Source: Pedobacter jeongneungensis
Lineage (GTDB): Bacteria > Bacteroidota > Bacteroidia > Sphingobacteriales > Sphingobacteriaceae
Length of the DNA stretch: 64,000 nucleotides
NCBI RefSeq assembly: GCF_000633455.1
Contig: NZ_AYMG01000010.1
Span: forward strand, 310,001 to 374,000
Direction of reading: 5' to 3'
Shown in pieces: positions 33,486 through 44,041 of the stretch. The translations under genes and the position numbers were made by a program. Position 1 is the first letter of the stretch, and each line of letters starts with the position of its first letter. The notes under the pieces were generated by a model. That model ran no database searches, had not been told where the DNA came from, and saw only the letters and a program-made list of their open reading frames with translations.

Positions 33486-33969
33486 AGTTTTAGCCGCTGT
33501 AATATAGTATTGTCAGTCTGAGCGAAGTCGAAGACACATGAGTCAAATACTTTTATTTTTCAGCCACGGATACACGGAAAACACGGAGTATTTTTGAAGA
33601 AATATTTGTCATGCTGAGTGGGGCCCAAGTAAATCTCTGGTCAGAAAGACTATTTCCGAAGTCAGGGGCTAAAGTGTAGAAAAATATTATGTATCTCCTA
33701 TGCGGGCGCCATTTCGATCCCACAGATTCGGGACTCCGCTTCAGTCGGGATAACCTCTGCTCTATAAAAACTTTGCGCCCTCTGTGCCTTTCCTCTGTTA
33801 CCTCTGTGGTTAAAAACATAATCTGCCTCTCAAAGAGAGGCTTTTTTTTTGCTTCAATTGATGGTCAATCAAACAATTATGTCGGCTTTGGGTTAAAAAA
33901 GTATTAAAAGTCGCCTAACCATCAATTAAGATTTTGTAATTCGCTATTTTTTAGATTACTTGCTGACAA
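33486..33969. repeat. Intergenic region of mixed repeats
   Basis: This 484-bp gap holds GTCAGTCTGAGCGAAGTCGA (about 33511), a CCACGGATACACGGAAAACA phrase (about 33563), a CTCTGTGCCTTTCCTCTGTT phrase (about 33779-33815) and an isolated terminator at 33825. I see no gene; the open frames that cross it are repeat sequence. Confidence 0.6.
33825..33850 (+). terminator. Strong orphan terminator
   Basis: GCCTCT / AGAGGC stem with loop CAAAG, then ten T. It lies 340 bases after the SRPBCC gene and 120 before the response regulator gene, so its transcript is unclear. Confidence 0.7.
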
Positions 33970-34647
33970 ATGAATTTATTACTTGTAGAAGATGAACCGA
34001 GTGTGGTTTCCGTAATTTCGAGAGGCCTGAACGATGAGGGCTTTACCGTGAGTATTGCTCCTGATGGTTCGATAGGAAAACAGATGGCAATGGAAAACCA
34101 GTTCGATCTGATTATCCTCGATATCATGCTACCCGGAATAAATGGACTGGAACTTTGCAAAATCATTAAAGAGCAGAAACCTAATACCCCAATTATTATG
34201 CTTACGGCATTAGGTACAACCGAAAATGTGGTTAACGGATTAGATAATGGTGCGGATGATTATTTGATTAAACCTTTTAAATTTGCAGAACTTTTCGCCC
34301 GTATCAGAATGTTGCTGAGGCGTTACCATGGGGTGGTTTCTCAGGATCAGATTATTACCGTAGCCGATCTGCAGATCAATTTAAGTGCTAAAACGGTAAA
34401 AAGGAATCAACAGGAAATTATACTTACCGCAACAGAATATCGCTTATTAGAATACATGGCCAAAAACCGGTCAAAAATTTTATCACGGATCGATATTCTT
34501 GAAAATGTTTGGGATATCGACTTTAACCTCGGCACCAATGTGGTTGATGTATATGTGAATTACCTCCGCAAAAAAATAGACAAAAATGCAGATCAGAAAC
34601 TCATTCACACTGCAGTAGGCTTAGGTTATATATTGAAGGAAAAATAG
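33970..34647 (+). CDS. OmpR/PhoB-family response regulator
   Basis: The 225-residue regulator has a receiver domain with Glu7/Asp8 and phospho-acceptor Asp51 (LIILDIMLPG), Thr in MLTALG and Lys in LIKPFKFAEL, then a winged-helix domain (LTATEYRLLEYMAKNRSKIL, VDVYVNYLRKKID, HTAVGLGYILKEK). It forms an operon with the kinase that starts directly after its stop codon. By layout it is of the QseB/PmrA/CusR group. A set of four 11-bp direct repeats at 36130-36173, beyond the kinase, is a candidate target. Confidence 0.93.
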   Translation: MNLLLVEDEPSVVSVISRGLNDEGFTVSIAPDGSIGKQMAMENQFDLIILDIMLPGINGLELCKIIKEQKPNTPIIMLTALGTTENVVNGLDNGADDYLIKPFKFAELFARIRMLLRRYHGVVSQDQIITVADLQINLSAKTVKRNQQEIILTATEYRLLEYMAKNRSKILSRIDILENVWDIDFNLGTNVVDVYVNYLRKKIDKNADQKLIHTAVGLGYILKEK

Positions 34648-36000
34648 ATGAAGATCGCAAAAAAAATCACTTTGCTCTTTGCCATATTATCGGCTGTGAT
34701 CATTTCACTTTTAAGTGGTTTTGTTTGGTATTTCTCCAATGAGTTTGCATTTGAAGATTTTTACAAACGTTTAGAGGCCAGGGTTAACATTGCCGCGCAG
34801 ATTAAACTCTACGAAGATGGCAACAATAGCGCTTATGCAAAATTGCGTAATCAATACCTGGAGCGCTTACCTTCTGAAAAAGAATATATAGTACTTGCGG
34901 GTGAAGCTATTGATAAGGTTGACCGCGAATTACCAGTCAGCTTTTATAACCGCATTAAAGCCGGTTACATGGCCCGTTATAGGGTTGAAAATCATTTCTA
35001 TGCCGGGAAATTTTTTAAAAGTGCTGATAAGGAATACATTGTTGTGGTTTCTGCCAATGATCCTTTTGGTTTCCGCGAATTAAAAGACCTGCAAAGAATC
35101 CTGATTATCGGTTTTTTCCTTTCTGTTATCCTGTCATTTGTTGTAGGCTGGAAATTCTCCAACTATATGTTAATGCCGCTCCGGAATATCATTAAAAGTG
35201 TAAAAAGGATCAAAGCAGAGAATCTACACCTGCGGTTGGATGTAAAAAAAGGGAACGATGAAATGTCGCAATTGGCCCAAACCTTTAACAACATGCTTAA
35301 CCGTTTGGAAACCGCTTTCGAAACGCAGAATAATTTCATTAGCAATGCTTCGCATGAATTAAGAACACCCCTAACCATTATCAGTGGCGAGGTGGAACTG
35401 GCCTTAAAAACCATTGATGACCAGCAGAAACAGGAGAAAGCTTTATCGAAAATTAAAGATGAGGCCGAAAGGCTCGAACATATTTTAACCAGCTTATTGG
35501 GATTGGCACAATCGGGTTTTAACGGCAAAAACCAGCCTTGGGAAGAAGTGCGTATGGATGAATTGCTGTGGGAAATTAAAGATTCAGTTAATCAGGTTCA
35601 TCCCAATAGCAAAATTGAGATTGATTTTAGCAAACTTCCTGATGATGAAGAATTGCTTTCGTTAAGGGTTAATAAAAACCTGATCAAACTGGCCATCAGT
35701 AATATTGTAAGCAATGCATGTAAATACTCAAATGAAAATTTGGTAAGCATCAGCATAGAAAGTAATGCCAATATGCTTTCTATCGCCGTAACCGATCGCG
35801 GAATCGGGATCCCACAAACCGATATCCAGCACATATTCGAACCCTTTTACCGCGCATCAAATACCAACGATTTTAAAGGCTACGGCGTTGGTTTACCCCT
35901 ATCTTTAAATATCATCCGTCTGCACCGGGGAAGTATCGCCATCAAATCGCAGGAAGGCGTTGGTACAGAAATTAAAGTTTTATTGCCTACGAAAAGTTAA
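34648..36000 (+). CDS. Membrane sensor histidine kinase
   Basis: The 450-residue kinase has two transmembrane helices (about 8-30 and 151-170) around a 120-residue periplasmic sensor region, a HAMP linker (about 172-225), the phospho-acceptor His236 in NASHELRTPLTII, and an ATPase domain with the N box SNACKYS, G1 DRGIGIP and G2 GYGVGLPLS. It is the cognate partner of the adjacent response regulator (immediate stop-start junction). The periplasmic part shows no recognisable ligand motif, so the signal is unknown. Confidence 0.93.
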   Translation: MKIAKKITLLFAILSAVIISLLSGFVWYFSNEFAFEDFYKRLEARVNIAAQIKLYEDGNNSAYAKLRNQYLERLPSEKEYIVLAGEAIDKVDRELPVSFYNRIKAGYMARYRVENHFYAGKFFKSADKEYIVVVSANDPFGFRELKDLQRILIIGFFLSVILSFVVGWKFSNYMLMPLRNIIKSVKRIKAENLHLRLDVKKGNDEMSQLAQTFNNMLNRLETAFETQNNFISNASHELRTPLTIISGEVELALKTIDDQQKQEKALSKIKDEAERLEHILTSLLGLAQSGFNGKNQPWEEVRMDELLWEIKDSVNQVHPNSKIEIDFSKLPDDEELLSLRVNKNLIKLAISNIVSNACKYSNENLVSISIESNANMLSIAVTDRGIGIPQTDIQHIFEPFYRASNTNDFKGYGVGLPLSLNIIRLHRGSIAIKSQEGVGTEIKVLLPTKS

Positions 36001-36112
36001 TGGTTAACTGGTTAATCGTTTAAATCGGTTAACTGTGGTTAGACGATTTGTACAGTTAACCAATTAACCAGTTTCTACAATTAACCAACATAGCAGTTAA
36101 CCAATAATTATT
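36001..36112. repeat. GGTTAACTGGTTAA phrase repeat
   Basis: The stretch starting in the kinase stop codon is a run of degenerate TTAACTGGTTAATC / AGTTAACCAATTAACCAGTT words on both strands, similar in style to the other phrase tracts. Confidence 0.6.
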
Positions 36113-36129
36113 CTAAAAAGGAGTACACT

Positions 36130-36173
36130 CTAATCTCATTCTAATCTCGCTCTTATTTCGCTGTAATAACATC
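36130..36173 (+). promoter_or_regulatory. Four tandem 11-bp repeats, candidate response-regulator box
   Basis: CTAATCTCATT, CTAATCTCGCT, CTTATTTCGCT and GTAATAACATC follow each other without gaps at 36130, 36141, 36152 and 36163. The 11-bp period equals the spacing of half-sites bound by OmpR-family dimers (for example PmrA/QseB boxes). A -7-like TAAACTTG lies at 36178-36185, so the repeats cover the -33 region of the USP-like gene at 36225. Confidence 0.6.
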
Positions 36174-36224
36174 ACGCTAAACTTGTATAAATAATAGTTC
36201 AGTTCATTTAAACAAGATATAGCC

Positions 36225-36722
36225 ATGAAAACAGTATTAATACCAACCGATTTTAAATTAGAAAGCATTAAAATCATCGATGCGCTTGTTCAGCACCAAT
36301 CAAATGAAAAGTTAAATATCATTTTTGTACACGCATTTAAATTATCAGATTCTATAACAGATATGTTAATGCTTAGTCGCCGCAGCCGCGATTACGAAAA
36401 TGTTAGCGACGAATTTTATCAGCAGCTAAATCAGGCTAAGACAAAATACCCTAATCAGATCAATACCATAGGCATTGAATATTTTTATGGAAGTACAGTA
36501 GCTGCCTTCAAAAACTTTATAGAAGCATTTGATGTATCGAGCATTGCCTACTTAAAAACCTATTCCTTTACACCGATCAACAAATACAGTATCGATCCCA
36601 AATTCTTAACAGAACGGGCAGGTTGCGAAGTGATCCAGTTAAATACCTTAACAATACACAGCAAAGAAAACCTGATCGATACCAAAATACAGGAAGCGCA
36701 GTTGCAGGAAGCAAACGCTTAA
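36225..36722 (+). CDS. Universal stress protein-like hypothetical protein
   Basis: The 165-residue protein begins MKTVLIPTDFKLESIKIIDAL, as in UspA-like proteins (alpha/beta nucleotide-binding fold), and continues with IIFVHAFKL. The ATP-binding G-x2-G-x9-GS motif near the C-terminus of true UspA is not visible, so nucleotide binding is doubtful. It sits 27 bp before the bestrophin gene and is probably co-transcribed; the two-component system just upstream may control both. Confidence 0.6.
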   Translation: MKTVLIPTDFKLESIKIIDALVQHQSNEKLNIIFVHAFKLSDSITDMLMLSRRSRDYENVSDEFYQQLNQAKTKYPNQINTIGIEYFYGSTVAAFKNFIEAFDVSSIAYLKTYSFTPINKYSIDPKFLTERAGCEVIQLNTLTIHSKENLIDTKIQEAQLQEANA

Positions 36723-36749
36723 TTATTACACCTATAAAAATTTAATATC

Positions 36750-37676
36750 ATGCTGTTACGAAATAATATTCCGCTCACTTATATATTCGGAAAAATCAAA
36801 AAAGAACTCCTGTTTGTGATAGGCTACTCAGTAGGTATTGTGGTGTTATATGAGAATTTTCATGTTACCCGCATATCAATTCCTGTGGCGGTGCCGGCAT
36901 TATTGGGAACCATTATTTCCCTTTTACTGGCCTTTCGTTCTAACCAGGCATACGATAGATGGTGGGAGGCGAGGATTCTTTGGGGCGCCATAGTTAACGA
37001 TTCGAGAACCCTCTCCCGCCAGATATTGTCTTTCGTTGAAAATCCTTATGGATTGGATGAAATTGAGGAATTTAAGGCCCGTTTTATCAAAAGACAGATT
37101 GCCTGGTGTTATGCCTTAAGTCAATCGTTAAGAGGTTTTAATGCCCGAAAAGGTCTGGAAGAATACGTGAGTGCAGAAGAAATTGCTTTTATCAAAAAAC
37201 GTAAAAATGTAACCGCTACCATATTGGAGTTGCATGCCATGGATTTGAAAAAGGCGTTACAAGAAGGCTGGATCAATAAATACCAACAGATAGAAATTGA
37301 TAAAACCATTACTGGTTTATGTAACCACATGGGTGGATCGGAAAGGATTAAAAACACCGTTTTCCCGGTTACTTATAGCAAATACATCAACATGTCTATC
37401 CATTTGTTTATTGTATTGCTACCTTTTGGCCTGATTGAATATTTTGGTTACATGGAGGTACCTTTAGTGGTAGCCATTGCGGCATTCTTTTTACTGGTTG
37501 AAAAAATGGCCGTTCATCTTCAGGATCCTTTTGAAAATAAACCTACGGATACGCCAACCACAACCATCTGCAGAACCATTGAGCGCGATCTTTGCCAAAT
37601 GCTCGATGACAATAAAATATATGAAGACAAGCCACAAACAGAACTGGCTCCGGTTGGGTCTTACTACATTTTGTAG
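36750..37676 (+). CDS. Bestrophin family ion channel protein
   Basis: The 308-residue membrane protein matches bacterial bestrophins: LLSLLLAFRSNQAYDRWWEARILWG early on, four hydrophobic segments (about 20-40, 45-65, 212-232 and 235-255), and the C-terminal DPFENKPTDTPTTTICRTIERDL acidic cluster, a calcium clasp-like sequence in eukaryotic bestrophins. Bacterial homologues form pentameric channels that are often cation selective. It is the last gene of the USP-like unit and ends before a strong terminator. Confidence 0.9.
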   Translation: MLLRNNIPLTYIFGKIKKELLFVIGYSVGIVVLYENFHVTRISIPVAVPALLGTIISLLLAFRSNQAYDRWWEARILWGAIVNDSRTLSRQILSFVENPYGLDEIEEFKARFIKRQIAWCYALSQSLRGFNARKGLEEYVSAEEIAFIKKRKNVTATILELHAMDLKKALQEGWINKYQQIEIDKTITGLCNHMGGSERIKNTVFPVTYSKYINMSIHLFIVLLPFGLIEYFGYMEVPLVVAIAAFFLLVEKMAVHLQDPFENKPTDTPTTTICRTIERDLCQMLDDNKIYEDKPQTELAPVGSYYIL

Positions 37677-37784
37677 TAGCCCTTCGTTAAGATAAATCTC
37701 ATTAATTTGAGGTGGTTAGTTAATGCCATTAGCTTTCTTTTTGGATAAAAAGAATCTGTGGACCAATAGTGTATAAATGAGACA

Positions 37785-37816
37785 AAAGCCATTCGAATTT
37801 GAATGGCTTTGTTTTT
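37785..37816 (+). terminator. Terminator after the bestrophin gene
   Basis: AAAGCCATTC / GAATGGCTTT stem with a 6-base loop and GTTTTTT tail. Confidence 0.85.
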
Positions 37817-38033
37817 TATCGTGAAGTCAGATGTTACCATCTGACTATTCTAAAAATTAATTCGACGTGTCTCCAGTGTCAGTTGGGAACAGCTGACACC
37901 ACAATAAAATCTTAAAACGACCGCTCGGTGAAGTCAGATGTTACCATCTGACTTATTACAACTAAATTTATCCAAACTAGAAAATTCAATATAGTGTAAG
38001 ATGGCAACATCTTACACCAAGATAGAACAAAAA

Positions 38034-38067
38034 ACCCTCTTCAAGACTTTTAACTTGAAGAGGGTTC
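38034..38067 (-). terminator. Terminator of gyrB
   Basis: AACCCTCTTCAAG / CTTGAAGAGGGTT, 13 bp, ending on the minus strand in TTTTT. Confidence 0.85.
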
Positions 38068-38099
38068 TTATATTAAAGTCCCTTTAGGGAATTTAGCGC

Positions 38100-40061
<1,962 letters not shown>

Positions 40062-40082
40062 TTAATTAAAAACAATAAGTAT

Positions 40083-40090
40083 CAAAAATA
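40083..40090 (-). promoter_or_regulatory. Candidate -7 element of gyrB
   Basis: TATTTTTG on the minus strand, 25 bases upstream of the gyrB ATG, matches TAnnTTTG. Confidence 0.45.
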
Positions 40091-40726
40091 CGGAAATTTT
40101 GGCATTTAAACTAATATGTGGATAAATTTTGAGCTGTTAAGAGATTACTGTTAAAGCGATTAAAACAGGTTTAAATCAGGTTTTGGAAAGCAAAACTTAT
40201 GTTCCAATTCATGTCTCCTCCCGCTTTCCATTACTCCCGACTTTACATAGGGATTCATTTTGGGTTTAGGCGGCCTAAATAATGGTAAATATGAATGGAT
40301 TATTCACCAAACGTTCCTCCGGAACGAAAAAACATTACATTTTTTTTCTACCGGGGATACGTCACATACGAGACGTTTTGTTTTAAAAGGCCGTCCCATT
40401 GGGGACGATTCATGGGTAGAAAACGCCAAATTGTTTAATTGGCGTTTTCGTTCCGTAGGAACGTTTGATGTTTTAAAATTTGCTATTGCCGCCCTGCAAC
40501 CCCAGATAGTAGCACCCTGCCGTGCCACCTAAACCCGATGGAAGCGAACATGAAATAAAGCGGACAGCGGGATTAATAACCGTTTGAAACACCATCCTCG
40601 CTTTTCAAAACACAACTATTAGATGGAGTCTTTAGCATGTGTATTTAACGTTGGGCAAATTAAACGCTTAGTGCCCAAGGCAAAACCAATTTGCAGCAAC
40701 ATGTATCGCATAGGCCTTTCTTTAAA

Positions 40727-40757
40727 TTGGATATAAAAACTAATTTATATAAGTTTG
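40727..40757 (+). promoter_or_regulatory. Candidate promoter of the OmpH/Skp-like gene
   Basis: A -33 TTG at about 40729 and a -7 TAAGTTTG at 40750-40757 are 18 bp apart, the best spaced Bacteroidetes promoter in the window, 20 bases before the ATG. Confidence 0.6.
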
Positions 40758-40777
40758 CTAAAATTTATTAAACAATA

Positions 40778-41374
40778 ATGGAAAGAAGAACCTTTAAAAC
40801 CTTTGGTTTACTTGCAACAGCAACTTTAATAACTGCTTTCTCTGCATGTCAGAACAAAGACACTAAAACTACTGAAACTAAAAAAACAGAGACTACTGCA
40901 GCAGTTTCTCCAACTGAGAAAATTGTGTATGTAAACTCAGATTCGTTACTTACGAAATATGAATACTTTAAAGATCTTAAAGTGAAATTTGAAGGAAAGA
41001 CCAAAAATGCACAGGCAGATATGCAGGCTAAAGGTCAGGCTTTTCAAAGAGAAGTTGCTCAGTATCAACAATCGGCTTCTACCTTATCTGCCGACCAACG
41101 TAAAAGTACTGAAGAGCGTTTAGCACGTAAACAACAAGAATTACAAACTTATCAACAAAATGCAGGTGGTGCTTTACAAAATGAGCAGGCTACTGAAAAC
41201 GAAAAATTGTATGATAAAGTTGCTCAATATTTAAAAGGTTATGCCAAAGAAAAAGGTTATAAAATGGTTTTAACTTACTCGAAAGGTAATAGCACTATTT
41301 TATTTGCTGATGAGAGCTTAGATGTAACATCTGAAGTAATTAAAGGCTTAAATGCAGAATACAGCAAAAAATAA
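40778..41374 (+). CDS. OmpH/Skp-family periplasmic chaperone, lipoprotein form
   Basis: The 198-residue protein has a signal peptide with lipobox (ITAFSAC, Cys24), a Lys/Thr-rich linker, and an OmpH domain: KIVYVNSDSLLTKYEYFKDL, a long coiled coil (about residues 75-145, rich in Gln/Glu/Lys) and a C-terminal KEKGYKMVLTYSKGNSTILFADESLDVT. Skp-like proteins hold outer membrane proteins during periplasmic transit. Being lipidated, it probably stays on a membrane. It ends at a strong terminator. Confidence 0.88.
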   Translation: MERRTFKTFGLLATATLITAFSACQNKDTKTTETKKTETTAAVSPTEKIVYVNSDSLLTKYEYFKDLKVKFEGKTKNAQADMQAKGQAFQREVAQYQQSASTLSADQRKSTEERLARKQQELQTYQQNAGGALQNEQATENEKLYDKVAQYLKGYAKEKGYKMVLTYSKGNSTILFADESLDVTSEVIKGLNAEYSKK

Positions 41375-41396
41375 GCTAAAAGATATTTAAATGAGG

Positions 41397-41427
41397 ATGC
41401 CCCGCATAAAATCGGGGCATTTTTTTT
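41397..41427 (+). terminator. Terminator after the OmpH/Skp-like gene
   Basis: ATGCCCCG / CGGGGCAT stem, 8-base loop, followed by eight T. Confidence 0.9.
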
Positions 41428-41478
41428 GTGCTGTTATTTTGGAAATTTTAACGGCGAGGATACATTAATAAATTCAAC

Positions 41479-41955
41479 ATGGAGAATGAACATCAGGAAT
41501 ATATGCAGATGGCAATTGACCTATCTGTACAAAATGTAAGTGAAAGCATAGGTGGACCTTTTGGTGCTGTGGTGGTAAAAGATGGTAAATTAATTGCCAA
41601 ATCTGCCAATAAAGTAACATCAACCAACGATCCTACTGCACATGCAGAAGTTTCGGCGATCAGGTTAGCCTGCACGGCGCTGAATACTTTCGATTTAAGT
41701 GGCTGCGTAATTTATACCAGTTGTGAGCCTTGCCCTATGTGCCTGGGTGCTATTTATTGGGCAAAAATTAACACTATTTATTATGCTAATACTAAGGCAG
41801 ATGCCGAAAATATTGGTTTTAGCGATAAGTTTATTTATGAAGAGTTAGATAAACCGATGGAAAAAAGGAGCCTTCCGGTAATCCAAATGATGCGGGATGA
41901 GGCCTTGTCGGCTTTTAAATTATGGGAAACTTCTGCAATGCGGATAGATTATTAA
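41479..41955 (+). CDS. Nucleoside/guanine deaminase
   Basis: This 158-residue zinc deaminase has the zinc site His55-Ala-Glu57 (HAEVSAIRLAC) and Cys85/Cys88 (SCEPCPMCLGAIYWA). The C-terminal ENIGFSDKFIYEELDKPMEKRSLPV resembles bacterial guanine deaminase (GuaD) much more than tRNA adenosine deaminase TadA, so deamination of guanine to xanthine is the best guess. It is monocistronic, ending at a bidirectional terminator. Confidence 0.85.
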   Translation: MENEHQEYMQMAIDLSVQNVSESIGGPFGAVVVKDGKLIAKSANKVTSTNDPTAHAEVSAIRLACTALNTFDLSGCVIYTSCEPCPMCLGAIYWAKINTIYYANTKADAENIGFSDKFIYEELDKPMEKRSLPVIQMMRDEALSAFKLWETSAMRIDY

Positions 41956-41960
41956 ACGAA

Positions 41961-41988
41961 AAAAGGTGCTGTTTAATCAGCACCTTTT
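41961..41988. terminator. Bidirectional terminator
   Basis: AAAAGGTGCTG / CAGCACCTTTT between convergent genes. Confidence 0.85.
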
Positions 41989-42006
41989 ATCATTAAATTG
42001 AGAGGT

Positions 42007-43932
42007 TTATTTACTCGATTCTTTAGGAGCCAACAAACTGATCATCGAATCTATTTCTTTCACCACACCATCATCAGAGCCTGAAAAACCCACGGCTTTA
42101 AACCTGATATTTCCATCACCATCGATTACGAACTTGGTTGGAATTCCATCCACTTTATAGGCGCTTACTACATCAAATTTTGAGGGATCTTTTGCATTTT
42201 TAGTATCGTAAAGCACGTTAAAATTGTATTTCTTTTCGGCAATAAAATCGGTAACCACTTTTTCTCTGTTATCCTCATTTTGCCAGGTATTTACAAACAA
42301 AAACACTACATTAGGATTAGCCGAATATTTCGCCATGGCTTTTTGCATACCCGGAAAAGAGGCTACACAAGGGCCGCACCATGTTGCCCAATAATCTAAA
42401 ATCACAATTTTCCCTTTTAAGCTGGCTAAGCTTATTTTTTCGCCTTTAAGATTGGTTAAAGAAAACGCAGGCGCGGGGATACTGATCATTTTTTTGGTCC
42501 ATTCTGCTCTTTCTTTTTCTAAAGCTGCTTTTTCTAAATTGGCAATATAGGTTTCGTAAGTTCCTTCTTTCTTTAAAGTGGCATAAAGCCTTTTAAAATC
42601 AGCTTTTAAAGAATCCGTTGCTTTACCATCTTTAATTAATTTTTCAGCTTCAATATAAGCTTTATCATTTTGCCCATCTTTAATCAGGTAGGTAATGTAG
42701 CGGGTTGATACATCAGGAGGAACACTTGCATACATAGGTATGGCTTTCTCCTGTGTGGTCAATGCTTCTTTAAATTTACCCTGGTGATAAAGCAATAAAG
42801 CATAAGTATCAGCATACATACCATAAGCACCATCTAAATATTTGAGGTAATCTTCTTTGCTGTTGTAATATGTTGGCATCTCATCATTTCTTGATGCTTC
42901 TATAAGTTCCAGCGACTGCTTAGAAAGTTGGGCAGCTAAGTCTACATTTTCTTTTTTCTCGGCAGCTGGCCAGGCAAAACTATTGTTATAAAGGCTTGCC
43001 CTTGTCATTTTATCGGTTACTTTCCCTGCATAAAGCTGAAATTTATCCAGATCCTTAGCTTTTACTGCACTATTTGCCAAAATGCCATAAACTGCATTAA
43101 GTTTGCTAGCATCAGCCTTTTTACTTTGATCGAGTTTAAATCTTGTGATTAATTCTTCCGCTTTTTGTGTTTGCGCAGCAAAATCTTTTGTGCCGTAAAG
43201 GGCATTCATCCCATCATTCCAGGCGTAATTTCCAGTAGGATATTTTTTAAGCACAATAGCTTTAACTGAATCGGCCTGTGTTTTTTTCTTTAACAATGAA
43301 TATAGCCCAATAACAGTGCTCAAATCTTCTTCTTTAGGTTCTTTTAATTTAGATAAGGCCGAAATATTCTCGTTGATCAGCTTTGTTCCATTATCCTTAT
43401 CAGCTTTGTACTCTAGCGACAGGTATTGATTTAGGTTTTTCTTTTTCAGTTCGGGCTTTAGGGCAAAAGCTTGTTTATACGAAGCAACAGCTTTTTCAGG
43501 ATCCAGGGTAAGTCCGAGGTAGTAATTACCGGCCAATCCGTATAAAAAGGCTTCGTTAAGATAGGCTTCAGCCGGTACTTTTCCACCTTTGGTAAATTCA
43601 AGCACGTAACCCGCAGGCGCTTCATCTTTCTGATCGCCAACCGAAAAAGCAAGTCCAACTATGGTAACACTATCTGGAGTGGAAATTTCTCCTTTATAAA
43701 CCGAACCGTCTTTAACGAGTTCTATTTTAGAATTTTTTGGATTGGTTTTCGAAAAAAAAGTATAACTGGCACATTTTACATCAGCCAGATTTTCCAGATT
43801 GGTTCCTTTTGGATCATAGGTAAATTTAACGGTACTTCCTGCCGCAGGTTTATCAGCAGAAAACTTTACCCCTTGAGCATTAGCAGCTCCCGCAGCCAAT
43901 ACCAGTAAACAGAACAATTTTAAGGTTTTCAT
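42007..43932 (-). CDS. Exported TlpA-like thioredoxin-fold protein with helical repeat region
   Basis: The 641-residue protein has a signal peptide (1-19, ending ANAQ), an N-terminal beta domain (about 20-125), a central helical region that looks TPR-like (about 130-470, with repeats such as ASYKQAFALKPELKKK and GKFKEALTTQEKAIPMYASV), and a C-terminal TlpA/ResA domain (about 490-641) with the redox motif WATWCGPC and the cis-Pro in VDGIPTKFVI. It probably reduces disulphides in the periplasm. This large architecture is common in Bacteroidetes; the substrate is unknown. It is monocistronic. Confidence 0.87.
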   Translation of the reverse strand: MKTLKLFCLLVLAAGAANAQGVKFSADKPAAGSTVKFTYDPKGTNLENLADVKCASYTFFSKTNPKNSKIELVKDGSVYKGEISTPDSVTIVGLAFSVGDQKDEAPAGYVLEFTKGGKVPAEAYLNEAFLYGLAGNYYLGLTLDPEKAVASYKQAFALKPELKKKNLNQYLSLEYKADKDNGTKLINENISALSKLKEPKEEDLSTVIGLYSLLKKKTQADSVKAIVLKKYPTGNYAWNDGMNALYGTKDFAAQTQKAEELITRFKLDQSKKADASKLNAVYGILANSAVKAKDLDKFQLYAGKVTDKMTRASLYNNSFAWPAAEKKENVDLAAQLSKQSLELIEASRNDEMPTYYNSKEDYLKYLDGAYGMYADTYALLLYHQGKFKEALTTQEKAIPMYASVPPDVSTRYITYLIKDGQNDKAYIEAEKLIKDGKATDSLKADFKRLYATLKKEGTYETYIANLEKAALEKERAEWTKKMISIPAPAFSLTNLKGEKISLASLKGKIVILDYWATWCGPCVASFPGMQKAMAKYSANPNVVFLFVNTWQNEDNREKVVTDFIAEKKYNFNVLYDTKNAKDPSKFDVVSAYKVDGIPTKFVIDGDGNIRFKAVGFSGSDDGVVKEIDSMISLLAPKESSK

Positions 43933-44041
43933 AATGAAAGGATTAAGTTTTAATTAGGTAAACTAAATATATAGTTTATTATTCTTTTTTCATAGTTAAT
44001 TTGTGTTAAATTTTAAGGAATAATTATTGCAGTAAATAAGC

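Larger units (their letters stand above)
37677..38099. repeat. Intergenic region with four similar short hairpins
   Basis: Between the two terminators of convergent genes lie four short hairpins: GTCAGATG-TTAC-CATCTGAC at 37826-37845 and 37933-37952, GTGTCAGTTG-GGAA-CAGCTGACAC at 37876-37899, and GTGTAAGATG-GCAA-CATCTTACAC at 37995-38018. A fifth relative with a GAAA loop is at 49195-49216. No gene is seen. Confidence 0.75.

Noticed and set aside
33553..33907. Open frames of 72-88 codons in the gap before the response regulator
   Set aside because: They cover mixed intergenic repeats with no recognisable protein features.
40260..40532. 90-codon plus and 74-codon minus open frames
   Set aside because: They run through nested palindromes; the two frames mirror each other as expected from palindromic DNA.
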